Shown here piece after piece: positions 1 through 8,247 of a stretch of 64,000 nt of DNA. This DNA comes from Aquipuribacter sp051216895. GTDB taxonomy: Bacteria > Actinomycetota > Actinomycetes > Actinomycetales > JBBAYJ01. Under the pieces are notes generated by a model, which searched no databases, was not told the DNA's origin, and saw only the letters and a list, made by a program, of their open reading frames with translations. Position 1 is the first letter of the stretch; each line of letters starts with the position of its first letter. Both the position numbers and the translations under genes were made by a program. The DNA is taken from contig NZ_JBPKAO010000001.1 of the NCBI RefSeq assembly GCF_051216895.1, positions 527,523-591,522 of the forward strand. The letters are read 5' to 3'.

Positions 1-1
1 G

Positions 2-361
2 CTGCAGGTGCTCCACAGCGGGGACCGGCACGAGAGCCCCACCTACGGCGACGTGCCCGTCGTCGACGGCACCGCCACCTGGGACGAGGAGTCCGGCACG
101 CTCGCGCTGTTCCTGGCCAACCGGGACGCCACGGACACCTCGACCGTCGAGGTGTCCGCCCTCGGCCTGCCGCCGTTGCGGGTCCTCGAGGCCCAGGTGC
201 TGGCCGCGCCCGAGGACGGTGACCGTCACGCCGCCAACACCGCCGACCTCCCCGACCGTGTCGGCCTGCGCCCGCTGACGGGCACGGTGGTCGAGGGATC
301 GACCGTGCACCTGCGGCTGCCGGCGCTGTCCTGGTCCGTGGTCCGGCTCGTCGCGGCCTGA
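2..361 (+). CDS. GH51 alpha-L-arabinofuranosidase, C-terminal end (partial)
   Basis: The reading frame is open from the left edge, so only the last ~119 residues are present. They fit the C-terminal beta-sandwich domain of GH51 alpha-L-arabinofuranosidases: a 'D-GTATWDEESGTLALFLANR' like segment, then 'HAANTADLPDRV' and an ending in 'LPALSWSVVRL'. The catalytic TIM barrel would lie outside the window. The family removes arabinose from arabinoxylan or arabinan, which suits the GH9 cellulase 3.5 kb away. An internal GTG at position 8 is not a credible start. Confidence 0.8.
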   Translation: MQVLHSGDRHESPTYGDVPVVDGTATWDEESGTLALFLANRDATDTSTVEVSALGLPPLRVLEAQVLAAPEDGDRHAANTADLPDRVGLRPLTGTVVEGSTVHLRLPALSWSVVRLVAA

Positions 362-383
362 GCGGCGTCGACGTCACCCCGCC

Positions 384-908
384 TCAGGCGGACAGCGGGA
401 GCCCGCGCTGGTGCATCTCGGCCTGCAGGAGACGGCCCAGCGAGGCTCCTTCGACACCGGTCAGGGCGACGGCCTCGCGGTAGGTGTGCTCACCGTGCAG
501 GCACAGCGCCAGGACCGCACGGGAGCGGGCCGCAGCCGCCAGGGGGCGTGGCGCCGCGCACCGGCGGTAGGTGGCGACCGCCAGCTCGTGACGGACGGAG
601 CGGGGGCCCGACCGGCCCGCGGGCCCCGGTCCGCACGCGTCGACCACGACGTCCACGACGGCCTCCTCGGCCGCCGCCCCGTCACCGAGGACACCCCGGG
701 AGAGCGCGTAGAGGGCGCTCGCGTGCCGGTCGTAGAGCGAGGCCACCGAGTCCCCGTCGCCGGAGCGGGCCAGACGCAGCAGGCGTCGGTCCTCGCCGTC
801 GTGGTCGCGGCGACCGGCCCCGGCCGGACCGGGGACGTCCGGCGGGTCGGCCGGCGCGCTCGTCCCCCGTGTCACGGCCCCACCGTCCCCTGTCACGGCG
901 GTACGCAC
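384..908 (-). CDS. Divergent ECF sigma-factor-like protein
   Basis: A 174-residue protein with a disordered, Pro/Gly-rich first ~40 residues. A sigma-70 region 2-like segment follows (roughly 45-90, containing 'SLYDRHASALYAL' and 'GDGAAAEEAVVDV'), then a weak region 4-like helix-turn-helix near the end ('HTYREAVALTGVEG'). It is shorter and more degenerate than working ECF sigma factors; the acidic region 2 pattern is there but region 4 is eroded. It starts with GTG and stands alone, convergent with the arabinofuranosidase. It could be an active minor sigma factor, or a sigma-derived protein with another job. The fold assignment is more secure than the function. Confidence 0.6.
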   Translation of the reverse strand: MRTAVTGDGGAVTRGTSAPADPPDVPGPAGAGRRDHDGEDRRLLRLARSGDGDSVASLYDRHASALYALSRGVLGDGAAAEEAVVDVVVDACGPGPAGRSGPRSVRHELAVATYRRCAAPRPLAAAARSRAVLALCLHGEHTYREAVALTGVEGASLGRLLQAEMHQRGLPLSA

Positions 909-1030
909 AAACCGAGGCGTCCCCGTCAGCCGTACGGGCGTACGGGCGGTCGGGCGAACGGCACTAGGTTGCTGCGCGTGATCTGCCCCGGCCGTCGTCC
1001 CCTCCCGTGCCCCGGCCCGGGGACGAGGCC

Positions 1031-1633
1031 ATGAGGGTCGGGATCCTCGTGTTCGACGAGGTCGAGGTGCTGGACGCCTGCGGCCCCTTCGAGGTGTTCG
1101 CCACCGCGACCCGCGTCCACGCCCGGCTGCACCCGGACCGGGCGCCCCTGCTCGAGGTCGTGCTGGTCGCGACGTCGACGGAGCGGCCCGTCGTCGCGCG
1201 CGGCGGTCTGCGCCTCAGCGCGGACCACACGCTGACCGACCACCCGCCCCTGGACGTGGTCCTCGTCCCGGGAGGGGTGACGGACGCCGTCGAGCGTGAC
1301 CGGCAGGTCCTGGACTGGCTGGCGGCCGGGCCGGAGTCGCAGCTGCTCGCATCGGTCTGCACGGGGGCGTTCGTCCTGGCCGAGGCCGGGCGGCTCACCG
1401 ACCAGCGCGTCACCACCCACTGGGACGACGTCGCCGAGCTGCGTCGGCGCCACCCGCGCCTCACCGTCGTGGAGGACGTGCGGTGGGTGGACGACGGTGT
1501 GCTCACCTCGGCCGGCATCTCGGCCGGGCTCGACCTGGCCCTCCACCTCGTCGAGCGGCTGGCGGGGCGCGACGTGGCGCTCGGGACCGCGCGGCTGATG
1601 GACTACGCCTGGTCGGAGGACGTAGCCCGGTAG
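1031..1633 (+). CDS. DJ-1/PfpI (ThiJ) family protein
   Basis: A 200-residue class I glutamine-amidotransferase-like fold of the DJ-1/PfpI family. The likely nucleophile is Cys110 in 'SVCTGAF' at the nucleophile elbow, and the family 'TTHWDD' segment follows. The start is taken at ATG 1031 ('MRVGILVFDEVEVLD'), the typical family N-terminus, rather than a GTG 24 bases upstream. Relatives include isonitrile hydratase-like enzymes and the sensor half of GlxA-type AraC regulators. This protein lacks the AraC DNA-binding half, unlike the gene at 12751, so an enzyme is more likely than a regulator. The substrate is unknown. Confidence 0.8.
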   Translation: MRVGILVFDEVEVLDACGPFEVFATATRVHARLHPDRAPLLEVVLVATSTERPVVARGGLRLSADHTLTDHPPLDVVLVPGGVTDAVERDRQVLDWLAAGPESQLLASVCTGAFVLAEAGRLTDQRVTTHWDDVAELRRRHPRLTVVEDVRWVDDGVLTSAGISAGLDLALHLVERLAGRDVALGTARLMDYAWSEDVAR

Positions 1634-1788
1634 GCCGGTCTCTCGGGCGGCGACCACCGCTGCGCCGGTCGTGCCTCTACCGGGGGGTGGCCGGATGTGC
1701 GAGCATCCCGCCACGGTGGGCGTGGGTGCACCCCGCACCTGGATCCTCCGCCGCGGCGTTCGCGCTCGCGGGCCGAGGAGGCGACGTC

Positions 1789-2049
1789 GTGCTCATCATC
1801 GGGATCCTGCTGTGGGGGATGATCGCCGGGGCCGCGGCCTGGCTGGTCCTGGGACGGGGCAAGGTGTCGTGGCCCGAGGCCTTCGTGGCCGGTCTGCTCG
1901 GCTCGTTCGTCGGTGGGCTCGGCGCGAGCCTGCTGGCCGGCGACGGCCTGGCGCTGCGTCCGAGCGGCCTCGTCGGCAGCGTCGTGGGTGCGGTGGTCGT
2001 CCTGCTCGTCTGGGGCTGGTGGACCCGGTCCAGGCAGGCCCGCGCCTGA
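1789..2049 (+). CDS. GlsB/YeaQ/YmgE family small membrane protein
   Basis: An 86-residue, very hydrophobic protein of the family once called transglycosylase-associated proteins. It has about three membrane segments (roughly 2-20, 29-50 and 60-80), Gly-rich helices ('GLLGSFVGGLGASLLAG') and a short basic tail. The GTG start at 1789 is chosen because a GAGGAG ribosome site lies about 6 bases upstream and the N-terminus then matches the family. These proteins are often linked with stress, but their biochemical role is not established. It is separated from the flanking genes and reads toward the minus-strand protease. Confidence 0.75.
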   Translation: MLIIGILLWGMIAGAAAWLVLGRGKVSWPEAFVAGLLGSFVGGLGASLLAGDGLALRPSGLVGSVVGAVVVLLVWGWWTRSRQARA

Positions 2050-2073
2050 GCGGGCCCCGAGGCGTCGGCCGCC

Positions 2074-2781
2074 TCAGGCGAAGAGCGGGGGCAGCACGAA
2101 CAGCATCACCGAGGACCACGTCACGTGGGTCAGGACCGGCGCGAGGATCCCGCCGCTGGCCCGGCGCTGCAGGCCCAGCACGACGCCCAGCACCAGGGCG
2201 GCGAACACGAGCATGACGTTGCCGGTGGCGACCGTGGCCACCCCGTAGACCAGGGTCGAGATGAGGACGGGGCGTCCGCGGCCGATGGCTGCGAACAGCC
2301 CGCCGCGGAAGAAGATCTCCTCCGCCACGCCGTTGACGAGGGTCACCGCGGCGATGAGCGGCAGGTAGCCCTCGCTGGCGTGGGCCAGGACCTCGTCGAC
2401 GTACCCGGCCAGGGGCGGCACCTGCCGGACGACCAGCGCCCCGACGGCGAAGGCCGCCGCAGCGGCCAGGCCCAGCAGGATCGGGCTGAGCACCGGTCGG
2501 CGGAGCTCGCCGCGGGAGGGCGTGCGGCCCAGGTGCAACGGGCCGGACAGCAACCCGCCCACGACCCAGGTGAGGGCGACGAGCATGGTCCAGCCGTAGA
2601 ACGCGGGGTCGCCGGGTTCCCGGCCGAGCGACACCGCCAGCAGCGCGGCCCCCACCACCAGCACGACGGCGACGACGACGCGGCGGCGTCGGAACTCGCT
2701 GTCCGGCTGGGTGTGGTCGCGCTCGACCTTGGTGACCAGCGCGGAGTCGACGACCCCGCGCAGCCGCTGCGTCCAGCCCAC
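2074..2781 (-). CDS. CPBP (CAAX/ABI) family intramembrane metalloprotease
   Basis: 235 residues with an N-terminal cytoplasmic stretch of ~35 residues and then several membrane helices. The CPBP motifs are present: 'EEIFFRG' (motif 1, the diglutamate) and 'HVTWSS' (motif 2, metal His) near the C-terminus. Family members are membrane proteases or prenyl-protein-processing enzymes; in bacteria many act in bacteriocin immunity or signalling, so the substrate cannot be named. The gene starts with GTG one base after the stop of the upstream SDR gene, so the two form a tight operon. Confidence 0.85.
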   Translation of the reverse strand: MGWTQRLRGVVDSALVTKVERDHTQPDSEFRRRRVVVAVVLVVGAALLAVSLGREPGDPAFYGWTMLVALTWVVGGLLSGPLHLGRTPSRGELRRPVLSPILLGLAAAAAFAVGALVVRQVPPLAGYVDEVLAHASEGYLPLIAAVTLVNGVAEEIFFRGGLFAAIGRGRPVLISTLVYGVATVATGNVMLVFAALVLGVVLGLQRRASGGILAPVLTHVTWSSVMLFVLPPLFA

Positions 2782-2782
2782 G

Positions 2783-3769
2783 TCAGGAGCGCTCGTCGGT
2801 GGCCTCGCCCGCCGGGGCGTCGGCCCGATCGGCCTTCGCGTCGGCCTTGGCCTCCGCCTTCTCCGCCTTCTTGGTGTCCTGCTCGGCCTCCCGCGCGGCC
2901 AGCGCGAGCCGGACCGCCTCGTCGTAGCCGATCGGGTCGCCGGGGACGACGTCGAGGATGGACCGGTCCTTGACGACGACCTCGGTGGTCATCGAGTCCA
3001 CCAGGTTGCGGGCCGTCGCCAGGTCGACGTCGGTCACCAGGGCGAGCCAGTGCGAGGACAGCCGCGGGGTCAGCAGCGGCACCTTGATGCGGGGCATCCG
3101 CTTGTTCTTCAGCGTCGCGGCCCGACGCAGCATGTCGACGTAGCGCAGCACGTCCGGGCCGCCGATCTCGAACGTCCGGCCCTCGGCCCTCGGCTCGCCC
3201 AGGACGCCCACCAGGTAGCGGATGACGTCCGGGAGCGCCACCGGCTGCGTCTTGGTGTCCACCCACTTGGGGGTGATCATCAACGGCAGGTGGTCGACCA
3301 GCTGCCGGGTGATCTCCCACGAGATGCCGCCGTGGCCCACGACGACCGCTGCCCGCAGCGTGGTCACCGGCACGGGCCCGGCGGCCAGCAGGTGCTCGAC
3401 CTCGCGGCGCGAGCGCAGGTGCGGCGACAGCTCCTCGTCCTCGCTGCCCAGCCCGCCCAGGTAGATGATCTGCTGCACCCCGGCCTGCTCGGCGGCCCGG
3501 GTGAAGTTGCGAGCCGCCTGGGCGTCCTTGTCCTCGAAGTCGGCGGAGTCCAGCGAGTGCACCAGGTAGTAGGCCGCGTCGGCGCCGCGCAGCGCCTCGA
3601 CCAGGGAGTCGGGGTCGGACACGTCCCCGCCGACGGCGGTGCCGGCGCCGGAGTAGTCGTCGGGGTTGCGGGTCATGGCGCGGACCTCGTGACCGGCCTC
3701 GACGAGGGCGTCGCACAGGTGCGAGCCGATGAAGCCCGAGGCGCCGGCGACGAGCACGGTGCGAGTCAT
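2783..3769 (-). CDS. NAD(P)H-binding atypical SDR (NmrA/YbjT-like)
   Basis: A Rossmann protein beginning 'MTRTVLVAGASGFIGSHL', i.e. the GxxGxxG nucleotide-binding motif of extended or atypical SDRs. 'YYLVHSL' and 'YLGGLGSEDEELSPHLRSR' are typical of the YbjT/NAD(P)-binding family. The last ~45 residues form a charged Lys/Ala/Glu/Asp-rich tail that may be helical or disordered. The start at 3769 gives the canonical N-terminus; an ATG 12 bases upstream (3781) is also possible. It is coupled to the CPBP protease gene. The substrate is unknown; relatives act on quinones or serve as redox sensors. Confidence 0.8.
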   Translation of the reverse strand: MTRTVLVAGASGFIGSHLCDALVEAGHEVRAMTRNPDDYSGAGTAVGGDVSDPDSLVEALRGADAAYYLVHSLDSADFEDKDAQAARNFTRAAEQAGVQQIIYLGGLGSEDEELSPHLRSRREVEHLLAAGPVPVTTLRAAVVVGHGGISWEITRQLVDHLPLMITPKWVDTKTQPVALPDVIRYLVGVLGEPRAEGRTFEIGGPDVLRYVDMLRRAATLKNKRMPRIKVPLLTPRLSSHWLALVTDVDLATARNLVDSMTTEVVVKDRSILDVVPGDPIGYDEAVRLALAAREAEQDTKKAEKAEAKADAKADRADAPAGEATDERS

Positions 3770-3851
3770 GCCCTCCAGCATGACCGAGCCGCCCCAGCGC
3801 GCCACCCGGGAGCAGGGGCGCCGACGGCGGCCCCGCTCCCGGGCGGCCCGG

Positions 3852-6224
3852 TCAGCGGGTCGGCCGCCCGTCACCCAGGTCGGCCAGGAACGACGCGACC
3901 CACGCCGTCGGTGCCTGCCAGTTGATCGTCAGCTCGTTGGTCGACCACGAGCCGATGTCGTCGACGTAGCAGGTCTGCGAGGCGCAGCCGTCTTCGAACA
4001 ACGGGGTCGACACGGGGTCGCCGGTCTGCGCCGTCGTCGAGTTGGGACCGCCGGCCAGGGTTCCGGGCGGCGGGTTGGGCGAGGACGGGTCGACCTGGTT
4101 GGCGTACATCCGGCTGTGCTGGTTCTCGGAGTACACCGTCCCGTAGCCGGTGACGTAGGAGTTGTTGAGCGCGTTGCGCCCCAGCAGGTAGTCCATGCCC
4201 TCGACGACGGCGTCGGCGTACTTCTGCTGCCCGCGGATGTCGTAGGCGGTCGCCAGCACGATCATGTTGTTGAGGACCTGGCTGTTGGAGCCCCAGACGT
4301 AGTCGTCCTCCGGCGGCGCGTAGGGGTGGCCGAAGGGCTGCGAGGCCGCATCGGCCAGGTACTGCTCCGCGGCCTCGACCACCGACAGCCGGACGCGGTT
4401 GCGGTCGCGCAGGTCGTTGGGCACCGTCGCCAGGTTCATCCGGCCCAGCGGTGCGACGTTGCCCCAGTCGTAGCCGTCCGCGGTGAAGACGTCGCCCCTG
4501 TGGTGCGGCGAGGCCACCAGGTCGCGCTGGAACTGCTGCTCCCCGGTGGTGATGAACAGCTCCGCCGCGGCCCAGTAGAACTCGTCGCTCGGGTCGGGGT
4601 CGTTGTACGGACCGCTGCCCGGGTTGGGGTCCAGCGCCGCGTTCGGCGCCGGGACCAGCAGGTCGGGCGTGGCCTTCGCCGCGGCGTACGCGGTGCGGGA
4701 CGCCTCGAGCAGCTCGGCGGCGAACGCCTCGTCGTACGGCGCCCACAGCCGGGCCCCCTGCGCCGCGTTGGCGGCCAGGTTGAGCGTGCCGGTGGTCGAG
4801 GGCCGGTACAGGACGCGGCGCTGCGGGTCCGCGGCCGGGTCCAGCGGCAGCCCGGTCCAGTCCACGTCGGCGACCTTGTGGTTCGTCATGCCGGCGTACT
4901 CCTGGCCCTCCGGCACCTGCATGGTCAGCATCCACTCGAGCTTCCAGCGGGCCTCGTCGAGGATGTCAGGGACGCCGTTGCCCGTCTCCGGCACGCGCAG
5001 CGTGGAGTCGCCCAGCGCGCCGGGGGTCACGACGTCGGCGTGCAGGGTGCGCTCGTGCTGGCTCAGCATGGTCGCCAGGGCGATGCCGGCCGGGACCATG
5101 TACTTGCCGTGGTCGCCGGCGTCGTACCAGCCACCGGTCACGTCCCGGGTGCCCTCGCAGGTCCACGGCTCGTCGAACAGCAGCTGGGAGTCGTCGTCCA
5201 GGTCCTGGCAGGGCACCTCGGTGTCGCCCTGGTTGGGGGCGACGCCCACATGACCGGCCGCGCGGCCGTACCCGGGGGCGATGGAGTCGAGGATCTCGAT
5301 GCCGCTGCGGTTGGTGTAGAAGAACGTGAGGGCGTCGACCCTCAGCTCGTCGTAGATGTCGTCACCGATGGCGAACGGGTAGCTGGTCTCGCCGTCGGCG
5401 GTCAGGGTGAAGGCGTCGCCGGTGGCGCGCACCCAGCTGAAGTCGACGGTGTGCACGTCGAGTCCGGCGCTCGGGTCGAACCCGGCGGGAGCGGTGCGGC
5501 CGCGGGCCACCACGGTGTCGCCCTGGCGCAGCTGCCACGGCAGGGCCGTGGTGGCGTCGGTCACGAGCGTGGCGCGCTTCGGACCCTCGGGCAGGTAGCC
5601 GACCTGGTTGACGCGCACGCGGGGGCCGGTGTCGGGTTCGTACTCCCCGGGCTCGGCCCCGCCGGTCAACGACACGTCGTCCACGCACAGCCGGTAGGCG
5701 GTGGGGTTGGTGATGTCCTGCTGGAACGCCAGCTCGGCGTTCGGGTAGTCGACGTCCGGGGTGAACGTCCACCGGAACGACTGCTCCTGCGGCGTCAGCG
5801 GCGCCTTCTGGGCGGGGAGGAACTGCTCGTAGTTGCGGTCCGGGCCGGCCTGGACGACCACACGGATGTTGGCCTCGGTCGCCGGCTCGGTGAGCATGTC
5901 GACGCTCAGGGCGTACGTCTCGCCCGCGACCAGGGGGACGAGCTGGGTGATGGCGGCGCTGTAGGCGCCGCTGCCGGCGGGCACGTCGATGCAGCCGCGG
6001 CCGTCCACCACCGAGGCCGCGGGGTAGGCGTTCCAGCCGGTCAGCCCGTCGTCGAAGGAACCGTTGGTGACCTGCTCGGGGGCGTCCGCGGCGGCGGCGC
6101 TGCCGGTGCCGAGGGCGCCGGCGGTCAGGGCCAGCGCTGATGCGGTCGCCACGGCGAGGCCGCGGCGGGCGCGGCCTGGGCGGGCGCCGCCGGTGCGGCT
6201 GACCGGGGTCGGGAGAGGGGACAT
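3852..6224 (-). CDS. Secreted GH9 endoglucanase (CBM4/9 - Ig-like - GH9)
   Basis: A 790-residue secreted cellulase. Residues 1-46 are a signal peptide (basic 'RPGRARRG', hydrophobic core, cut near 'SAAAA-D'). About 51-190 is a CBM4/9-type beta-sandwich ('VTNGSFDDGLTGW'), about 200-290 a CelD-N Ig-like domain ('VRVNQVGYLP'), and about 295-785 the GH9 (alpha/alpha)6 barrel. The GH9 nucleophile/base motif 'DAGDHGKY' is at about 368-375 and the acid Glu at about 764 in 'STNELTINW'. The order resembles Cellulomonas CenC without its second CBM and C-terminal Ig repeats. GH9 enzymes cut beta-1,4-glucan by inversion. The ATG at 6224 has GGAGG six bases upstream. A LacI-type operator sits 37 bases upstream of the start. 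Confidence 0.95.
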   Translation of the reverse strand: MSPLPTPVSRTGGARPGRARRGLAVATASALALTAGALGTGSAAAADAPEQVTNGSFDDGLTGWNAYPAASVVDGRGCIDVPAGSGAYSAAITQLVPLVAGETYALSVDMLTEPATEANIRVVVQAGPDRNYEQFLPAQKAPLTPQEQSFRWTFTPDVDYPNAELAFQQDITNPTAYRLCVDDVSLTGGAEPGEYEPDTGPRVRVNQVGYLPEGPKRATLVTDATTALPWQLRQGDTVVARGRTAPAGFDPSAGLDVHTVDFSWVRATGDAFTLTADGETSYPFAIGDDIYDELRVDALTFFYTNRSGIEILDSIAPGYGRAAGHVGVAPNQGDTEVPCQDLDDDSQLLFDEPWTCEGTRDVTGGWYDAGDHGKYMVPAGIALATMLSQHERTLHADVVTPGALGDSTLRVPETGNGVPDILDEARWKLEWMLTMQVPEGQEYAGMTNHKVADVDWTGLPLDPAADPQRRVLYRPSTTGTLNLAANAAQGARLWAPYDEAFAAELLEASRTAYAAAKATPDLLVPAPNAALDPNPGSGPYNDPDPSDEFYWAAAELFITTGEQQFQRDLVASPHHRGDVFTADGYDWGNVAPLGRMNLATVPNDLRDRNRVRLSVVEAAEQYLADAASQPFGHPYAPPEDDYVWGSNSQVLNNMIVLATAYDIRGQQKYADAVVEGMDYLLGRNALNNSYVTGYGTVYSENQHSRMYANQVDPSSPNPPPGTLAGGPNSTTAQTGDPVSTPLFEDGCASQTCYVDDIGSWSTNELTINWQAPTAWVASFLADLGDGRPTR

Positions 6225-6260
6225 GAGGGACCTCCGGTCCACGTCGTCGTGGTCGCGACG

Positions 6261-6274
6261 TGGGAACGTTCCCA
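6261..6274. promoter_or_regulatory. CebR/CelR-like LacI-family operator
   Basis: A perfect 14-bp palindrome, TGGGAACGTTCCCA. It differs at two symmetric positions from the known CebR/CelR box TGGGAGCGCTCCCA of Streptomyces and Thermobifida. It lies between the LacI-family gene and the GH9 cellulase, just downstream of a candidate promoter, where a bound repressor would block transcription. Cellobiose-type induction is an inference from the known system. Confidence 0.8.
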
Positions 6275-6287
6275 CTCGCTCGGGACC

Positions 6288-6316
6288 ACGATGACCTGAG
6301 CGGTGACCGCTGTCAA
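6288..6316 (-). promoter_or_regulatory. Candidate promoter of the GH9 cellulase
   Basis: On the minus strand a perfect TTGACA (6316-6311) is followed after 17 bases by CATCGT (6293-6288), an acceptable actinobacterial -10. The predicted start point near 6281 places the 14-bp palindrome at about +7 to +20, a classic position for repression. Confidence 0.5.
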
Positions 6317-6361
6317 CAGGACGCGGTCAGGGGCGCCCGGACGGGCAGGGGCCCTCGCCGC

Positions 6362-7381
6362 TCAGGTCGAGGCGCGCAGCACGAGGTGCGTCGGCAGGAC
6401 CAGCGGGGCCTCGGGCGGGGGCTCGCCCGCGAGCAGACCCAGGAGGAGGCGGGTCGCGCCCCGGCCCAGGTCCTCGATCGGCTGGCAGACGGTGGTGAGC
6501 GGTGGGCTCAGGTGCCGGGCGAGCGGGCGGTCGTCGAAGCCGACGACACCCACGTCGCCGGGGACGGCCGTGCCGGCCTCGCGCAGTGCGGTCAGCGCGC
6601 CCGCCGCCATCAGGTCGGAGGCGACGAAGACGCCGTCCAGGTCGGGCACCTCCTGCAGCAGCCGCTGCATGGCGCGGTACCCGCCCTCCTCGGTGAACTC
6701 GCCGTCCGCCTGGTGCCGGGGGTGGGTCGGGAGGCCCGCCGCGGTGACCGCGTCGCGCCAGCCGGCGACGCGGTCCGTCCCGGCGCTCATGTCCTGCGGG
6801 CCGGTGATGGTGGTGACCACGCGTCGACCCGTGCCGATGAGGTGCTCGGTGGCGGCCCGGGCGCCGCCCCGGTTGTCGACGTCGACCGACGGCATGGTCC
6901 CGGCGCTGGGTCGGCCCGCCGTCACGACCGGGACCCCGGCCGCGAGCAGCGCCGCGGGCAGCGGGTCGGTGTCGTGGGCCGAGATCAGGATGACGCCGTC
7001 GACGTGGCCGTCCACGGCGTGGCGCTGGATCTGGTGCCGCTGGGCGTCGGTGCGGGGCAGCGACAGCACCAGCAGCAGCCCGGCGTCGGTGAGCTCGGCG
7101 TTGACCCCGCGCAGGATGCCCGAGAAGAAGGAGTCGGTGAAGACGACGTCCTCGGTCTCGGGGACGACGAGGGCCACGGACCCGCTGCGGCGGCTGCGCA
7201 GCGACCGGGCGGCCAGGTTGGGCCGGTAGTCCAGCTCGTCGGCGGCCTTGAGGACCGCGGCCCGTACGGCGGGGGACACCGCGCTGGACCCGGTGAGGGC
7301 CCGGCTCGCCGTGCCGCGCCCGACGCCGGCCCGGGTGGCCACGTCGACGAGCGTGGCGGGACGGGGCCGGTCGGAGGTCAC
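6362..7381 (-). CDS. LacI family transcriptional regulator (probable cellulase repressor)
   Basis: 339 residues. The N-terminal LacI helix-turn-helix is at about 9-31 ('ATLVDVATRAGVGRGTASR') with the hinge helix 'PNLAARSLRSRRSG' after it. A type 1 periplasmic-binding-like sugar-sensing domain follows ('GDVGVVGFDD', 'PPLTTVCQP'). The GTG start at 7381 gives the standard short N-terminal arm. The gene lies directly upstream of the GH9 cellulase on the same strand, and the intergenic region holds a CebR-like palindrome, so it probably represses the cellulase and perhaps other sites. The inducing sugar is unknown; cello-oligosaccharide is a reasonable guess. Confidence 0.9.
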   Translation of the reverse strand: MTSDRPRPATLVDVATRAGVGRGTASRALTGSSAVSPAVRAAVLKAADELDYRPNLAARSLRSRRSGSVALVVPETEDVVFTDSFFSGILRGVNAELTDAGLLLVLSLPRTDAQRHQIQRHAVDGHVDGVILISAHDTDPLPAALLAAGVPVVTAGRPSAGTMPSVDVDNRGGARAATEHLIGTGRRVVTTITGPQDMSAGTDRVAGWRDAVTAAGLPTHPRHQADGEFTEEGGYRAMQRLLQEVPDLDGVFVASDLMAAGALTALREAGTAVPGDVGVVGFDDRPLARHLSPPLTTVCQPIEDLGRGATRLLLGLLAGEPPPEAPLVLPTHLVLRAST

Positions 7382-7413
7382 GGTCGGCCAGGCTACGCCG
7401 CTGCCGTGACCCC

Positions 7414-8247
7414 TCAGGCGACCTCGCCGCGGACCAGCCGCCACCGGGCCGCGGCGGTGGCGACGACGGCGAACAGCACGGGTCCGGCCCAGGCCCAGGC
7501 GAGCCCGACCCCCTGCGCGGGGGAGGGGGTGTCGGTCAGCGTGGTCAGCAACGAGGTGCTGTAGGTGCTGACCGCGAGCTTCGCGGGCAGGGCACCGAAC
7601 GTGCCGACCAGGCCCTCCCACAGCACGACGTACACCAGGCCCCAGACGAGGGCCCGGCGGACGGCAAGGCCGAGGAAGGCGAACAACCCGGCGTAGCCCA
7701 GGCACGCGGCGCCCGCGGCGTAGGCCGCCGCGACCACCAGCATCGGGCCGCCGCCCGCCGTGACGGCGAGCACCACGGCCGCCAGGACGGCGAGCGGGGC
7801 GGAACGGACGAACACCGCGAGGGTCGCGGCCAGCGCCAGCTTCCACCGGGGGACCGGGCGCAGCCAGAGGTAGACCAGCGTCCCGTCGTCGCGCAGGTCG
7901 CCGACCACGGCCGCGGCCTGCACGAGGCTCATCAGCGGCGCGTACAGCGTCAGCACCAGCACCGTGAGCAACGTGACGACCTGCTCGTCCGGCACCCCGC
8001 CGGCGTCGGCCCGGAGCCGTACGACCAGCCCGATCGCGCCCAGCGCGACCGCGGCGGCGACGGACAGGATCAGGCGCCAGCGGCCACGGGCGGCCCGCAT
8101 CAGCACGGTGGTGAGCAGCCAGACCGAGGCCGACGGCCCCCGCCCCTCGTGCCGGCCCGCCTCGTGCCGGTCGGTCTCGTGCCGGTCGGTCTCGTGCTGG
8201 TCGGTCGGAGCCACGTCGTCCTCCTGCTCGGCGTTCGGCCGGTTCAT
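7414..8247 (-). CDS. ABC transporter permease (exporter type, second pair)
   Basis: 277 residues with about six membrane segments after a hydrophilic N-terminus. The N-terminus contains a near-perfect pentapeptide repeat (roughly residues 18-35, His-Glu-Thr/Ala-Asp/Gly-Arg) encoded by 15-bp repeats near 8147-8208. The protein resembles ABC-2-type permeases ('DGTLVYLWLRPVPRWKLALA'). Its ATG overlaps the stop of the ATPase gene by four bases, so it is the last gene of a coupled ATPase-permease-ATPase-permease operon. Substrate unknown. Confidence 0.8.
   Translation of the reverse strand: MNRPNAEQEDDVAPTDQHETDRHETDRHEAGRHEGRGPSASVWLLTTVLMRAARGRWRLILSVAAAVALGAIGLVVRLRADAGGVPDEQVVTLLTVLVLTLYAPLMSLVQAAAVVGDLRDDGTLVYLWLRPVPRWKLALAATLAVFVRSAPLAVLAAVVLAVTAGGGPMLVVAAAYAAGAACLGYAGLFAFLGLAVRRALVWGLVYVVLWEGLVGTFGALPAKLAVSTYSTSLLTTLTDTPSPAQGVGLAWAWAGPVLFAVVATAAARWRLVRGEVA

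Noticed and set aside
3729..6140. 803-residue open frame on the plus strand
   Set aside because: It is the antisense shadow of the GH9 cellulase, whose minus-strand product has clear domains, a signal peptide and a ribosome site.
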